A program made the translations under genes and the position numbers. A stretch of DNA of 64,000 nucleotides from Paeniglutamicibacter sulfureus (lineage in GTDB: Bacteria; Actinomycetota; Actinomycetes; Actinomycetales; Micrococcaceae), in assembly GCF_030512175.1 (NCBI RefSeq), contig NZ_JAULBL010000001.1:1154510-1218509 (forward strand), written 5' to 3'. Of the stretch, positions 16,818-25,123 are shown one piece after another. Under the pieces are notes generated by a model. That model did not search any database, was not told where the DNA came from, and saw only the letters and a program-made list of their open reading frames with translations. The stretch's first letter is position 1, and each line of letters starts with the position of its first letter.

Positions 16818-16995
16818 GGTCGCGCTCCTGGGAAGGGGCCTGGGCCGACGGTCCCGACGGAGAGGCAAGCTCAACCACGATAGGGTGCTGGTGCGGCAAC
16901 GGCGGGTTGGCGGTATTGGCCAGTATTTGGCTGGCGGTCGCCAGTCCGGCCGGAATGGCCAAGACGACGAGCAGGAGAAGTATGCGGCGAATCAT
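16804..16995 (-). CDS. small single-pass membrane protein before sensor kinase
   Basis: A 63-residue protein with an N-terminal hydrophobic helix or signal anchor (IRRILLLLVVLAIPAGLAT) and a short polar outside or periplasmic tail rich in Pro, Ser and His that ends SQERDHDQD. It heads the operon, and its 3' end overlaps the sensor kinase start by 14 bases, which suggests coupled translation. No family is known to me. A role as accessory subunit of the sensor is inference from position only. Confidence 0.6.
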   Translation of the reverse strand: MIRRILLLLVVLAIPAGLATASQILANTANPPLPHQHPIVVELASPSGPSAQAPSQERDHDQD

Positions 16996-17266
16996 GTTCC
17001 CAACACTAGAAATGCCTTGTGAGAGGACAATGATGGGTCAGTGAGAGGCAAATGAGAGCCGTGCGGGAGCTTTCGTGGGGACGACCGGCAACCCGAACGC
17101 GTCCAGGGCCACGCTAGTCGGGGCGAGCGCCATTCACAGACAACGCACAGGCCGGTGCAGGCATCGATTCGCGTGGCCTCGTCGTTGAACCCAATAGCGA
17201 ACCCAGCAAATCAACCGACGGAGACTATTGCTTTTGACGCCCGCAGCCTCGACCACGGCTACCGCC

Positions 17267-17890
17267 ATGCTTCCGGATCCGCGGCATGACGATATCCCAT
17301 CGGTCGTGCCGTCGCGCGCCCGGACCGTCGTGTTGCTCGGCATCGATGGAGCAGGCAAGACCACCGTCGGGACAACGCTGGTGGCCGAACTCCGGGAAGC
17401 GGGAACGCCGGCCCAACTCCTGCGCAATCCGGCCGGACGCCGTTGGATGTCGCGTGTGGCAGAACGATTCGGAACCGCTTTGACTCCGGTTTGGGCTAAC
17501 CGGCTGGAATCTGTCGTGCGCCTTGTCAACGTTCTGCTCGCCCACGCGCGAGCATCGGGCTTCGCCGGCACCACCGTGATGGATCGGCACGTGGCGTGCC
17601 AGCTGGTCCTGCGTTCAGTCCGCGGACTGCCCCAGGGGGTGCTGTTGCCATGGCTGCTTTCCCGCCTGCCGCAGCCGGACGCGATGATCCTGATTGATGT
17701 TCCCGCCGGAATTGCCCACGCCCGCATCGTTGCGCGCGGGGAGGATAGCGAAACACTTTCCTACTTGCAGTCGGCGCGAGAGGCATACCTGGAGATTGCG
17801 TTGGCCAGAGGCTGGCACATCATCGACGGTTCCGGCACTCCGCAGCAGGTAGCCGCCACAACGCGACGGGCCGCGACAAGCAACGGTTGA
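17267..17890 (+). CDS. P-loop kinase, thymidylate-kinase-like
   Basis: A soluble nucleotide-binding protein of 207 residues. VVLLGIDGAGKTTVGTTLV is a clear Walker A strand-loop-helix of the dTMP kinase superfamily. MDRHVACQLVLRS is the DR(Y/H) motif, and IDVPAGIAHARIVARG is the strand-and-lid region with its arginine. The rest is too divergent to call it Tmk; it may phosphorylate another (deoxy)nucleotide or sugar. TTG 17228 would add 13 residues of poor quality, so ATG 17267 is preferred. Confidence 0.7.
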   Translation: MLPDPRHDDIPSVVPSRARTVVLLGIDGAGKTTVGTTLVAELREAGTPAQLLRNPAGRRWMSRVAERFGTALTPVWANRLESVVRLVNVLLAHARASGFAGTTVMDRHVACQLVLRSVRGLPQGVLLPWLLSRLPQPDAMILIDVPAGIAHARIVARGEDSETLSYLQSAREAYLEIALARGWHIIDGSGTPQQVAATTRRAATSNG

Positions 17891-18266
17891 CCACGGCGCT
17901 CGGCACCATCTGTGCCACGGTTCCCGGACGGCTGAGCGGCACGGCCCTTTGCTCCTGACGTAGTGCGATCCTTCGGCGTGCACTTCCACAGATCGCCGAT
18001 TCTTGTCGACCCTCAAATATCCCTTCCTTCTTCTACGGTTGCCGCCGATGAGGAGGCCACTTTCGCTTTTGTTGCTGGAATACATGTGTGGACGGCCACA
18101 AATTTAGCTTTCGCGAAGAAGTGCAAATCTTTCTTCCGATACCCCCTAGCTGACTCTGGAAAAGTGCGGAAATGTAATTCCTACGCAGAAAGAACGCCGG
18201 AACAACCTACCGGGATCATGAAGACGATCCTGGCCCGGCACCCGGCAATCCAGCAAGGAGAAGGCA
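17891..18266. promoter_or_regulatory. aceA upstream region
   Basis: No gene is supported in these 376 bases. They are more AT-rich than the surroundings, as expected of a promoter. They hold a CRP-like site (18085-18100), the palindrome CTTTCGCGAAG (about 18108-18118) and a GTGCAAATC element (from 18121) that partly resembles RamB sites of corynebacterial acetate genes. The last point is analogy only. Confidence 0.45.
18085..18100. promoter_or_regulatory. CRP/GlxR-like site before aceA
   Basis: TGTGTGGACGGCCACA fits TGTGA-N6-TCACA at four of five bases in each half. It lies about 165 bases before the isocitrate lyase start. Glyoxylate-shunt genes are GlxR targets in Corynebacterium; the role here is inferred. 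Confidence 0.45.
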
Positions 18267-19568
18267 ATGACCGAGCAAAATTCGACCGAGAACCGCATCG
18301 CTGCAATCGAAGAGGATTGGGCAAGCAACCCGCGATGGACCGGCACCACTCGTGATTACTCGGCAGCAGACGTCGTGAAGCTCCAGGGCTCCGTGCAGGA
18401 AGAGCACACGCTGGCCAAGCGCGGTTCGCAGAAGCTTTGGAAGCAGCTCACCGAGGAAGCCCCGTCCGGCGGATACACCAACGCCCTGGGCGCACTGACC
18501 GGCAACCAGGCAGTGCAGCAGGTCAAGGCCGGCCTTCGAGCCATCTACCTTTCCGGTTGGCAGGTCGCGGCCGATGCAAACCTTTCGGGCCAGACCTACC
18601 CGGACCAGTCCCTCTACCCGGCCAACTCGGTACCGCAGGTCGTGCGCCGCATCAACAACGCACTGCTTCGGGCCGACCAGATCGAACATGCCGAGGGCAT
18701 CAAGACCGTTGAGGATTGGCTCGTCCCGATCGTGGCCGACGCAGAGGCAGGCTTCGGCGGCCCGCTGAACGCCTACGAACTGATGAAGTCGATGATTTCC
18801 TCCGGCGCCTCGGGCGTCCACTGGGAAGACCAGCTCGCTTCGGAGAAGAAGTGCGGCCACCTCGGCGGCAAGGTCCTCATCCCGACCCAGCAGCACGTTC
18901 GCACCCTGAACGCCGCCCGTCTGGCAGCCGACGTCGCCGGAACCCCGTCGGTTGTCATCGCCCGCACCGACGCCGAGGCAGCAACCCTGATCACCTCGGA
19001 CGTCGATGACCGCGACAAGCCGTTCATCACCGGCGAGCGCACCGCCGAAGGCTTCTACAAGGTCACCAACGGCATCGAACCCTGCATCGCCCGGGCCAAG
19101 GCCTACGCGCCGTACTCCGACCTCATCTGGATGGAGACCGGCACCCCGGACCTGGAACTGGCCCGCAAGTTCGCCGAGGCGGTCAAGACCGACTTCCCGG
19201 ACCAGATGCTCTCCTACAACTGCTCCCCTTCCTTCAACTGGAAGAAGCACCTGGACGATGCAACCATCGCCAAGTTCCAGCGCGAACTCGGCGCCATGGG
19301 CTTCACCTTCCAGTTCATCACCCTCGCCGGCTTCCACGCCCTGAACCACTCGATGTTCAACCTGGCCCACGGCTACGCCCGTGACGGCATGAGCGCCTAC
19401 GTCGAACTCCAGGAAGCGGAATTCGCCTCCGAGGCACGCGGCTACACGGCCACCAAGCACCAGCGCGAGGTCGGCACCGGCTACTTCGACGACATCGCCA
19501 CCGTACTGAACCCGAACGCCTCGACCCTGGCCCTGGCCGGATCCACCGAAGCCGGACAGTTCCACTAA
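18267..19568 (+). CDS. aceA: isocitrate lyase
   Basis: First enzyme of the glyoxylate shunt, cleaving isocitrate to succinate and glyoxylate in the cytosol. It has 433 residues, typical length for the bacterial enzyme. The catalytic signature [14 protein letters not shown] (residues 195-208, active-site Cys in KKCGH) is intact. [40 protein letters not shown] and [17 protein letters not shown] are also present. The start has AAGGAGAAGGCA upstream. Malate synthase follows on the same strand 142 bases later, separated by a strong hairpin. Confidence 0.97.
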   Translation: MTEQNSTENRIAAIEEDWASNPRWTGTTRDYSAADVVKLQGSVQEEHTLAKRGSQKLWKQLTEEAPSGGYTNALGALTGNQAVQQVKAGLRAIYLSGWQVAADANLSGQTYPDQSLYPANSVPQVVRRINNALLRADQIEHAEGIKTVEDWLVPIVADAEAGFGGPLNAYELMKSMISSGASGVHWEDQLASEKKCGHLGGKVLIPTQQHVRTLNAARLAADVAGTPSVVIARTDAEAATLITSDVDDRDKPFITGERTAEGFYKVTNGIEPCIARAKAYAPYSDLIWMETGTPDLELARKFAEAVKTDFPDQMLSYNCSPSFNWKKHLDDATIAKFQRELGAMGFTFQFITLAGFHALNHSMFNLAHGYARDGMSAYVELQEAEFASEARGYTATKHQREVGTGYFDDIATVLNPNASTLALAGSTEAGQFH

Positions 19569-19600
19569 ACACCCACCGGGCGGTTTCCCGCCCACGGCAC

Positions 19601-19636
19601 CGGCGGGGTCGACCCCACACGGTCGGCCCCGCCGGG
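19601..19636 (+). other. intercistronic hairpin between aceA and aceB
   Basis: A 15-bp stem (CCGGCGGGGTCGACC with GGTCGGCCCCGCCGG, one G-U pair) around a 6-base loop. No T-run follows, so it is more likely an mRNA-stability or partial attenuation element than a full terminator. Confidence 0.6.
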
Positions 19637-19710
19637 GCACCCGCCTCGGAGCACCAGCATCCAGGCACACCACCACCCACAAGCATTTGATTCAAGAAGG
19701 AGTCACAGCC

Positions 19711-21348
19711 ATGAACGATCCAATCACCCTGAACGGTATTACTTTGGTCGCTGCCCCAGTCCGCCGGCAGGAAGAGATCCTCACGCCCCAAGCGCTGGAC
19801 TTCTTGGCCCAACTCCACAAGGCATTTGACGGTCGCCGTGCAGAACTCATGCAGACCCGCCAGCTGAACCGCGCCCGGATCGCCAACGGCTCGGACCCGA
19901 AGTTCCGCCCCGAGACCAAGTCGATCCGCGACGACGAGTCGTGGAAGGTCGCCCCCATCGCCCCCGGCCTGGAGGACCGCCGCGTGGAAATCACCGGCCC
20001 CACCGACCGCAAGATGGCCATCAACGCCCTGAACTCCGGCGCCAAGGTCTGGCTGGCGGACCTGGAGGACTCGTCGACCCCCACCTGGTCCAACGTCATC
20101 AACGGGCAGCTGAACCTGCGCGCGGTGCTGGACCGCACCATCGATTTCACCTCCCCCGAGGGCAAGGAATACAAGCTGGCCGGCGAGAAGCTCACCGACC
20201 TGCCCACCATCGTGGTCCGCCCCCGCGGCTGGCACCTGCCGGAGAAGAACCTCCTGGTTGCCGGCAAGCCCGTTTCCGGTGCGTTGGTCGACTTCGGACT
20301 GCATTTCTTCCACAATGCGCAGCGCCTGATCTCCCAGGGCAGGGGCCCGTACTTCTACCTGCCGAAGATCGAGAACCACCTGGAGGCACGCCTCTGGAAC
20401 GACGTCTTCGTGCTGGCACAGGACCTGATTGGCATCCCGCAGGGCACCATCCGCGCCACCGTCCTCATCGAAACCATCACGGCCGCCTTTGAAATGGAAG
20501 AGATCCTCTACGAACTGCGCGAGCACGCCTCCGGGCTGAACGCTGGCCGCTGGGATTACATCTTCTCCATCATCAAGAACTTCCGTTCCCGCGGCCCGCG
20601 CTTTGTGCTCCCGGATCGCGGCATGGTGACCATGACGGCGCCGTTCATGCGCTCCTACACCGAGCAGCTGGTGCGTGCCTGCCACCGCCGCGGTGCCATG
20701 GCCATCGGCGGCATGGCTGCCTTCATCCCCAACCGCAAGGATCAGGCCATCAACGCCATGGCCTTCGAGAAGGTCCGTGCAGACAAGACCCGCGAGGCCA
20801 ACGACGGCTTCGACGGTTCCTGGGTTGCCCACCCGGACCTGGTTCCGGTGGCCCGAGAGGTCTTCGACGCGGTCCTGGGCCAGAACCCCAACCAGCGTGA
20901 GCGGACCCGCGAGGACGTCACCCCGGATGACAAGGAGCTGCTGAACATCGCCGGCACCGAAGGCAAGATCACCGAGGGCGGCATCCGCAACAACATCGAG
21001 GTGGGCATCCGTTACATGGAGGCCTGGCTGCGCGGCAATGGTGCCGTTGCCATCCACAACCTCATGGAGGATGCTGCAACCGCGGAGATCTCGCGTTCGC
21101 AGATCTGGCAGTGGATCCAGCAGGCAGCCATCACCGACACCGGTGAATTGGTTTCCCGCGCCTGGGTCGAGGCCATGACCGAGGAGGAATTCGAGAAGCT
21201 CTCCCGCTTCGAGGGCGACCGTTTCGAGGATGCCCGTGAGATCTTCGAGGCCTGTGCCCTGCGAGAGGACTTCCCGACCTTCCTCACCGTCCAGGCGTAC
21301 AACCGCTTCCTGCGAGAGGCAAAGCCCCTGGAAACGGCCGCCGCGTAA
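19711..21348 (+). CDS. aceB: malate synthase A
   Basis: Second enzyme of the glyoxylate shunt, joining glyoxylate and acetyl-CoA to malate. It has 545 residues, the size of the A-type enzyme. Visible are VWLADLEDSSTPTW, VVRPRGWHLPEKN (the family P-R-G-W-H-L), FYLPKIENHLEARLWNDVF, IRATVLIETITAAFEMEEIL and GRWDYIFSIIKNF. The region of the catalytic aspartate lies near NLMEDAATAEISRSQIWQW. ATG 19711 has AAGAAGGAGTCACAGCC upstream; an earlier in-frame start at 19687 lacks one. Confidence 0.97.
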   Translation: MNDPITLNGITLVAAPVRRQEEILTPQALDFLAQLHKAFDGRRAELMQTRQLNRARIANGSDPKFRPETKSIRDDESWKVAPIAPGLEDRRVEITGPTDRKMAINALNSGAKVWLADLEDSSTPTWSNVINGQLNLRAVLDRTIDFTSPEGKEYKLAGEKLTDLPTIVVRPRGWHLPEKNLLVAGKPVSGALVDFGLHFFHNAQRLISQGRGPYFYLPKIENHLEARLWNDVFVLAQDLIGIPQGTIRATVLIETITAAFEMEEILYELREHASGLNAGRWDYIFSIIKNFRSRGPRFVLPDRGMVTMTAPFMRSYTEQLVRACHRRGAMAIGGMAAFIPNRKDQAINAMAFEKVRADKTREANDGFDGSWVAHPDLVPVAREVFDAVLGQNPNQRERTREDVTPDDKELLNIAGTEGKITEGGIRNNIEVGIRYMEAWLRGNGAVAIHNLMEDAATAEISRSQIWQWIQQAAITDTGELVSRAWVEAMTEEEFEKLSRFEGDRFEDAREIFEACALREDFPTFLTVQAYNRFLREAKPLETAAA

Positions 21349-21435
21349 ACAGTCTTCGGTGGCGGGGTCAGGGGGCAAGCGCAACGACGCGACCACCCCT
21401 TGGATCCCGCCACCAAGAAACAACTTCATAACCTT

Positions 21436-21488
21436 CGATCGTCCCCACCGGCAGAACTGCCCCAGGCGGGGACGATCGTTTTTTATTC
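21436..21488 (+). terminator. rho-independent terminator after aceB
   Basis: Perfect 11-bp stem CGATCGTCCCC / GGGGACGATCG followed at once by TTTTTTATT. Confidence 0.9.
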
Positions 21489-21619
21489 GTACAATCCACC
21501 TTTTGGGATTCATTGGCATACACATTTCCCGAACTGACTATGGGTGCTGGGATGATGTGAATTGGGGGATCCCAGGATCGACCAATACACGCACTCGCAA
21601 AGCAAATCAGGAGATCCAA

Positions 21620-22264
21620 TTGGACGATCACGAAGCAGATAATTCAGTTGACGGGTCCACTCTGACTCGCGTTTGCCAAGATTGCAGCGTCCAGTCCACA
21701 TCTGCTGGAAATTTCTGTCCCAATTGCGGAAAGCCCTTCGAAAAGAAGAATCCTAGATCGCAAAAAATGATGGTGCTCATAATCGCAGCGGTCGCGGTCG
21801 CACTTTTGGTTGTAGGCATCATCTATGTATTTCAACAGGCGGCTGCCAAACAGGTGGCCGAAGACGCGTTGGCTTCACAAGTAGCCGCCTCGTCATCCGC
21901 AGCTGCCAGTTCATCCGCGGCTTTTGCGGCCGCCCAAGCAGCGGCAGCTGCGGAGGCTTCCGCAGCTGCCGCGTCCGAAGACACAGAACGTGCAATCCGC
22001 CAGGTCTATGTGGCAGAACTTGAATCCAGTATCGAGAAAGACTCCAAGGCCCGTGTCAAAAAGGGCAGTCTGACTGGCCCCATCAAACGCGTCAGCTGCA
22101 CGCCCACTGGCGGCGGGTCTCTTGACGACCTCACCAGCCTCACGACAACGTTCGAGTGCATTGCTGTCAATGAAACGAACAAAGACAAGACCGAAAGCGG
22201 ATATGTCTTTACCGCCACCATGAACTGGGATGATGCATCCTATTCGTGGCATTTGGGCCGATAG
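21620..22264 (+). CDS. zinc-ribbon membrane protein
   Basis: A 214-residue protein starting at TTG 21620, six bases behind AGGAGA. Residues 18-40 form a zinc ribbon (CQDC..FCPNCGKPF). A single membrane helix follows (MVLIIAAVAVALLVVGIIYVF), then an unusual Ala/Ser-rich segment (residues about 80-120) and a C-terminal domain with GPIKRVSCTPTGGGS and TFECIAVNE. It is probably a membrane-anchored protein with the ribbon inside and the tail domain outside. Base composition is lower in GC than its neighbours. The IS21 element is inserted exactly behind its TAG stop, and the gene itself is intact. Confidence 0.75.
   Translation: MDDHEADNSVDGSTLTRVCQDCSVQSTSAGNFCPNCGKPFEKKNPRSQKMMVLIIAAVAVALLVVGIIYVFQQAAAKQVAEDALASQVAASSSAAASSSAAFAAAQAAAAAEASAAAASEDTERAIRQVYVAELESSIEKDSKARVKKGSLTGPIKRVSCTPTGGGSLDDLTSLTTTFECIAVNETNKDKTESGYVFTATMNWDDASYSWHLGR
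22258..22264. repeat. IS21 target duplication, left
   Basis: CCGATAG immediately before the left end of the element. The same 7 bases follow the right end at 24927-24933. The last three bases are the TAG stop of the preceding gene. Confidence 0.9.
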
Positions 22265-22311
22265 TGTTTAGGCGGAGCTTTCGGTAGCGCATGTGGAACG
22301 AACCGGTAGCA
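22265..22311. repeat. IS21 left terminal inverted repeat
   Basis: About 47 bases matching the reverse complement of 24880-24926 with a few mismatches. Core CGGAGCTTTCGGTA. Confidence 0.85.
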
Positions 22312-22408
22312 AAAATGTAAGTATCCGGTAGCGCTTCGGGGGATTCAGAGTCAGGATTGCTTTCACCCACGGCAACAGGTCGTGGACAGTGAAAGGAAAC
22401 CGACCGTA

Positions 22409-24061
22409 GTGGCTGATTACAAACAAATCATGGCCCTGCTGGTGCAGGGCAATTCGTATCGGCAGGTCCAAGCGCGAGCCGGTTGCTCGCATCGAACGAT
22501 CTCCAAGGCCCGCCAGGTCCTTGACGACCAGAAACTGACCACCCTTGATCAGGTCGGTGCGCTTAGCGATGAGGACCTTGACCGGCTTTTCAGCGATGGC
22601 CGCAAGAACGTGTCCAGCGAGTTCGTTCCCGTCAACATCGATGCCGTGGTGAAGGCCCGGATCGGCCGGAAAAAGCCACCGTTAAAGGTCATGTGGGCCC
22701 GCTACCTGGACACCCCGCACACGGGCTCCGCCCGGTTTTACGGGTATGAACGGTTCTGCCAGATCGTTGCCGAGCACGTGAAGGCCAACGACCTGACCAG
22801 CCCGCTTACGCACGAACCCGGACGCACGATGCAGGTCGACTGGGCCGGGACCAAGATGCAGCTGACCGACCCCATCACCCGGGAAACCACGAAGGTCTCG
22901 GTCTTCGTGGCGTCGTTGCCGTATTCGGGCATGATCTTCGCGTACGGGTCCCTGGACGAGAAGCTTCCAGCGTGGTGCCAGATGCACCGCAGGGCCTTTG
23001 AATATTTTCAAGGCGTGACCCAACTGGTCATTCCCGACAATGCCTCGACCGCCTCGAACCAGATCAGCCGCTATGAAAAGGCCCGGGACGTGAACCAGTC
23101 CTATGAGGCTTTCCTGGAGTATTACCAGAGCGCGGCAGTCCCGACCGGATCCTACAAGCCGCAAGAGAAAGGCCACGTCGAGGCCGGGGTGAAGATCGTG
23201 ACGAACTGGATCATCCACTATCTTGCCGACCGGCGCTTCACGACCCTGGATGAGCTCAATGAGGCCGTGGCCGAACAGATGGACATGATCAACGAACGGA
23301 CGCCCTTCCGCGGTGAGCCCCGCTCCCGGCGTGAGTGGTTCGAGGAAGCCGAGCGCCCCGAGTTGATCGGCCTCCCGGATGAGCCGTGGCGGGAAGTTCA
23401 GTGGCGCAAGGCGAAGGTCTCGCGGGACTGGCACGTGCAGGTCGACACGATCAAATACTCGGTTCCGCACCAGCACGCCGGGCAGACCCTGGACGTGCGG
23501 GTGGTCGGTGAGCAGGTCACGATCCTTGCCGGCGGGGCAGTGATCGCTTCGCACCAGCGTGGGGCGCGGCGTCATTCCTACGTCACCGACGCCGACCATG
23601 CGCCGCACGGGTATGAGGACACCTCACTGCTATGGACCCGGGCCTATTTCATCCGGCAAGCGACCAAGGTCGGCCCCTACACGGTCCAGGCTTTGACCCG
23701 GTTGCTGGAGCGGAAGAAGATCGAAGCCCAGGGCTACCGGTCGTGCTTGAACATCCTCGAGCTGGGGAAAGGCAACAACCGCAGCCTGTTGGAACAGGCC
23801 TGCCACGACCTCTGCGTGCACGACGCGAGGAACCCGATCAGCTATACCGCGGTCAAGCATCGCATCGCCGTCCTGCGTGCGGACCATGCCGGGCGTCCTG
23901 CAACTCTCGCTCCTGGCCCGGGGCCGTCCGCTGCGACGGGGAGAACGGTGGGCGTCCGGGATACCAGCCGTGCCCACCTGGACGGGATCTCGCAGTTCAG
24001 TCTCGAGGCGCTGACCAACGCAAGCCTGACCGAGCCGACGACGGGGGAAGGCCGTGCTTGA
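22409..24061 (+). CDS. istA: IS21-family transposase IstA
   Basis: A DDE transposase of about 550 residues. The N-terminal helix-turn-helix (QIMALLVQGNSYRQVQARAG, then HRTISKARQVL) binds the terminal repeats. The catalytic triad is visible as QVDWAGTKM (Asp), VIPDNAST (Asp) and PQEKGHVEAGV (Glu). GTG 22409 with AAGGAAACC upstream gives the usual ADYKQIM start; GTG 22382 would add nine residues. The gene overlaps istB by eight bases. Confidence 0.93.
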   Translation: MADYKQIMALLVQGNSYRQVQARAGCSHRTISKARQVLDDQKLTTLDQVGALSDEDLDRLFSDGRKNVSSEFVPVNIDAVVKARIGRKKPPLKVMWARYLDTPHTGSARFYGYERFCQIVAEHVKANDLTSPLTHEPGRTMQVDWAGTKMQLTDPITRETTKVSVFVASLPYSGMIFAYGSLDEKLPAWCQMHRRAFEYFQGVTQLVIPDNASTASNQISRYEKARDVNQSYEAFLEYYQSAAVPTGSYKPQEKGHVEAGVKIVTNWIIHYLADRRFTTLDELNEAVAEQMDMINERTPFRGEPRSRREWFEEAERPELIGLPDEPWREVQWRKAKVSRDWHVQVDTIKYSVPHQHAGQTLDVRVVGEQVTILAGGAVIASHQRGARRHSYVTDADHAPHGYEDTSLLWTRAYFIRQATKVGPYTVQALTRLLERKKIEAQGYRSCLNILELGKGNNRSLLEQACHDLCVHDARNPISYTAVKHRIAVLRADHAGRPATLAPGPGPSAATGRTVGVRDTSRAHLDGISQFSLEALTNASLTEPTTGEGRA

Positions 24062-24827
24062 CCACCACCTGACGGAAGATGACATGGGGCTGTTTACCAG
24101 GTTGCGGATGACCGCGTTCGGCCAGGCTGTCATCGACATGGCCAACGATCCGGCCTATGACGAATGGACGTTCTCCCGCAAGGTCCGTCACGCCTTGGAC
24201 CAGGAGACCACGGCCCGGGCCCAGCGTCGGGTGGTGAAACTGCTCAAGGAGTCGAAAACGCCCAACCCGGCCGCTTGCATTGAAGAGATCCACTATCTGC
24301 CCGATAGGACGCTGAACCGGGAGGTCGTGGCACGGCTCGCGTCGTGCCAGTGGATTGAGCAGACGACGAATCTGGTGATCCTCGGGAAATCAAGTGTCGG
24401 CAAATCGTATTTGGCCCAGGCCTTGGTCAACGCGGCTTGCCGGCACGACCACACGGCACGCTACTTCCGGCTTGATGACCTGGCCAATAAGCTCGCGGTC
24501 TATCATCGGGCGGACTCCGAACGGCTGAAGTTCCTCGGAGACCTGCACGACTGCGATGTCCTGGTCCTGGATGATTTCCTGACCACGCCGATCAGCCCGG
24601 AGACTGCGAGCGAACTGCTCAATATCCTTGCAGGACGTGAACACCGGGGCGCCACGGTGGTGACGTCGCAGTTCGATCCCGAGGACTGGTACAAGTCGCT
24701 GCACGATGCGGTGATCGCCGAGTCAATCCTTAACCGCATTGTTTCCAGCAGTGAACTGATCCAGCTTGACGGGCCGAATATGCGCCGGCGCGCCCACGCC
24801 GATCAAGGAGCTGAGCCTGCAAGCTAA
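24054..24827 (+). CDS. istB: IS21 ATPase helper IstB
   Basis: An AAA+ ATPase of 257 residues that loads target DNA for IstA. Walker A is LGKSSVGKSYLAQAL and Walker B is DVLVLDDFLT. ATVVTSQFDPEDWYKSL contains the sensor-type serine, and NRIVSSSELIQLDGPNMR closes the domain. GTG 24054 overlaps the istA end, and GGGGGAAGG precedes it. Confidence 0.93.
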   Translation: MLDHHLTEDDMGLFTRLRMTAFGQAVIDMANDPAYDEWTFSRKVRHALDQETTARAQRRVVKLLKESKTPNPAACIEEIHYLPDRTLNREVVARLASCQWIEQTTNLVILGKSSVGKSYLAQALVNAACRHDHTARYFRLDDLANKLAVYHRADSERLKFLGDLHDCDVLVLDDFLTTPISPETASELLNILAGREHRGATVVTSQFDPEDWYKSLHDAVIAESILNRIVSSSELIQLDGPNMRRRAHADQGAEPAS

Positions 24828-24879
24828 AGCGGTGGGGTGCTGGTGCGAGGGTTCGGGCACTACCGGGTCCTCGCACCAG

Positions 24880-24926
24880 TGCTACCGGTTCGTTCCACAG
24901 GCGTTACCGAAAGCTCCGTCCATACA
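24880..24926. repeat. IS21 right terminal inverted repeat
   Basis: Ends ..GCTCCGTCCATACA, the reverse complement of the TGT-initiated left end. Confidence 0.85.
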
Positions 24927-24933
24927 CCGATAG
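24927..24933. repeat. IS21 target duplication, right
   Basis: CCGATAG, identical to 22258-22264. The ancestral sequence, with one copy, continues into CCACAAATACC. Confidence 0.9.
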
Positions 24934-25123
24934 CCACAAATACCCTGGAGAATCCGGAAACCGCCAACGCCTCGACACCAAAAGCGGTCAACGTCTCCCG
25001 GGGCTGTCGCCAATGACACCACCTTGGGCACCTATAAATGCCGAAGCTGGCTCTAATCAAGGTCAATAATGGGACATGGCTCCTCCTCCGGGCCGAATGC
25101 GGAAAAACCCAAGAAGGAGCGCG

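Larger units (their letters stand above)
22265..24926 (+). mobile_element. complete IS21-family insertion sequence
   Basis: A 2662-bp element with istA and istB, terminal inverted repeats beginning TGT and a 7-bp target duplication. The left end TGTTTAGGCGGAGCTTTCGG matches the right end (minus strand) TGTATGGACGGAGCTTTCGG, and homology continues through TGTGGAACGAACCGGTAGCA. The motif CGGTAGC recurs three times at the left end, as expected of the multiple transposase-binding sites of IS21. Both genes are open, so it may still be active. Confidence 0.95.

Noticed and set aside
19357-21525. A 722-codon open frame antisense to malate synthase
   Set aside because: It mirrors the third-position GC bias of aceB, which is a certain gene. 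The translation is low-complexity, without motifs or a ribosome binding site.
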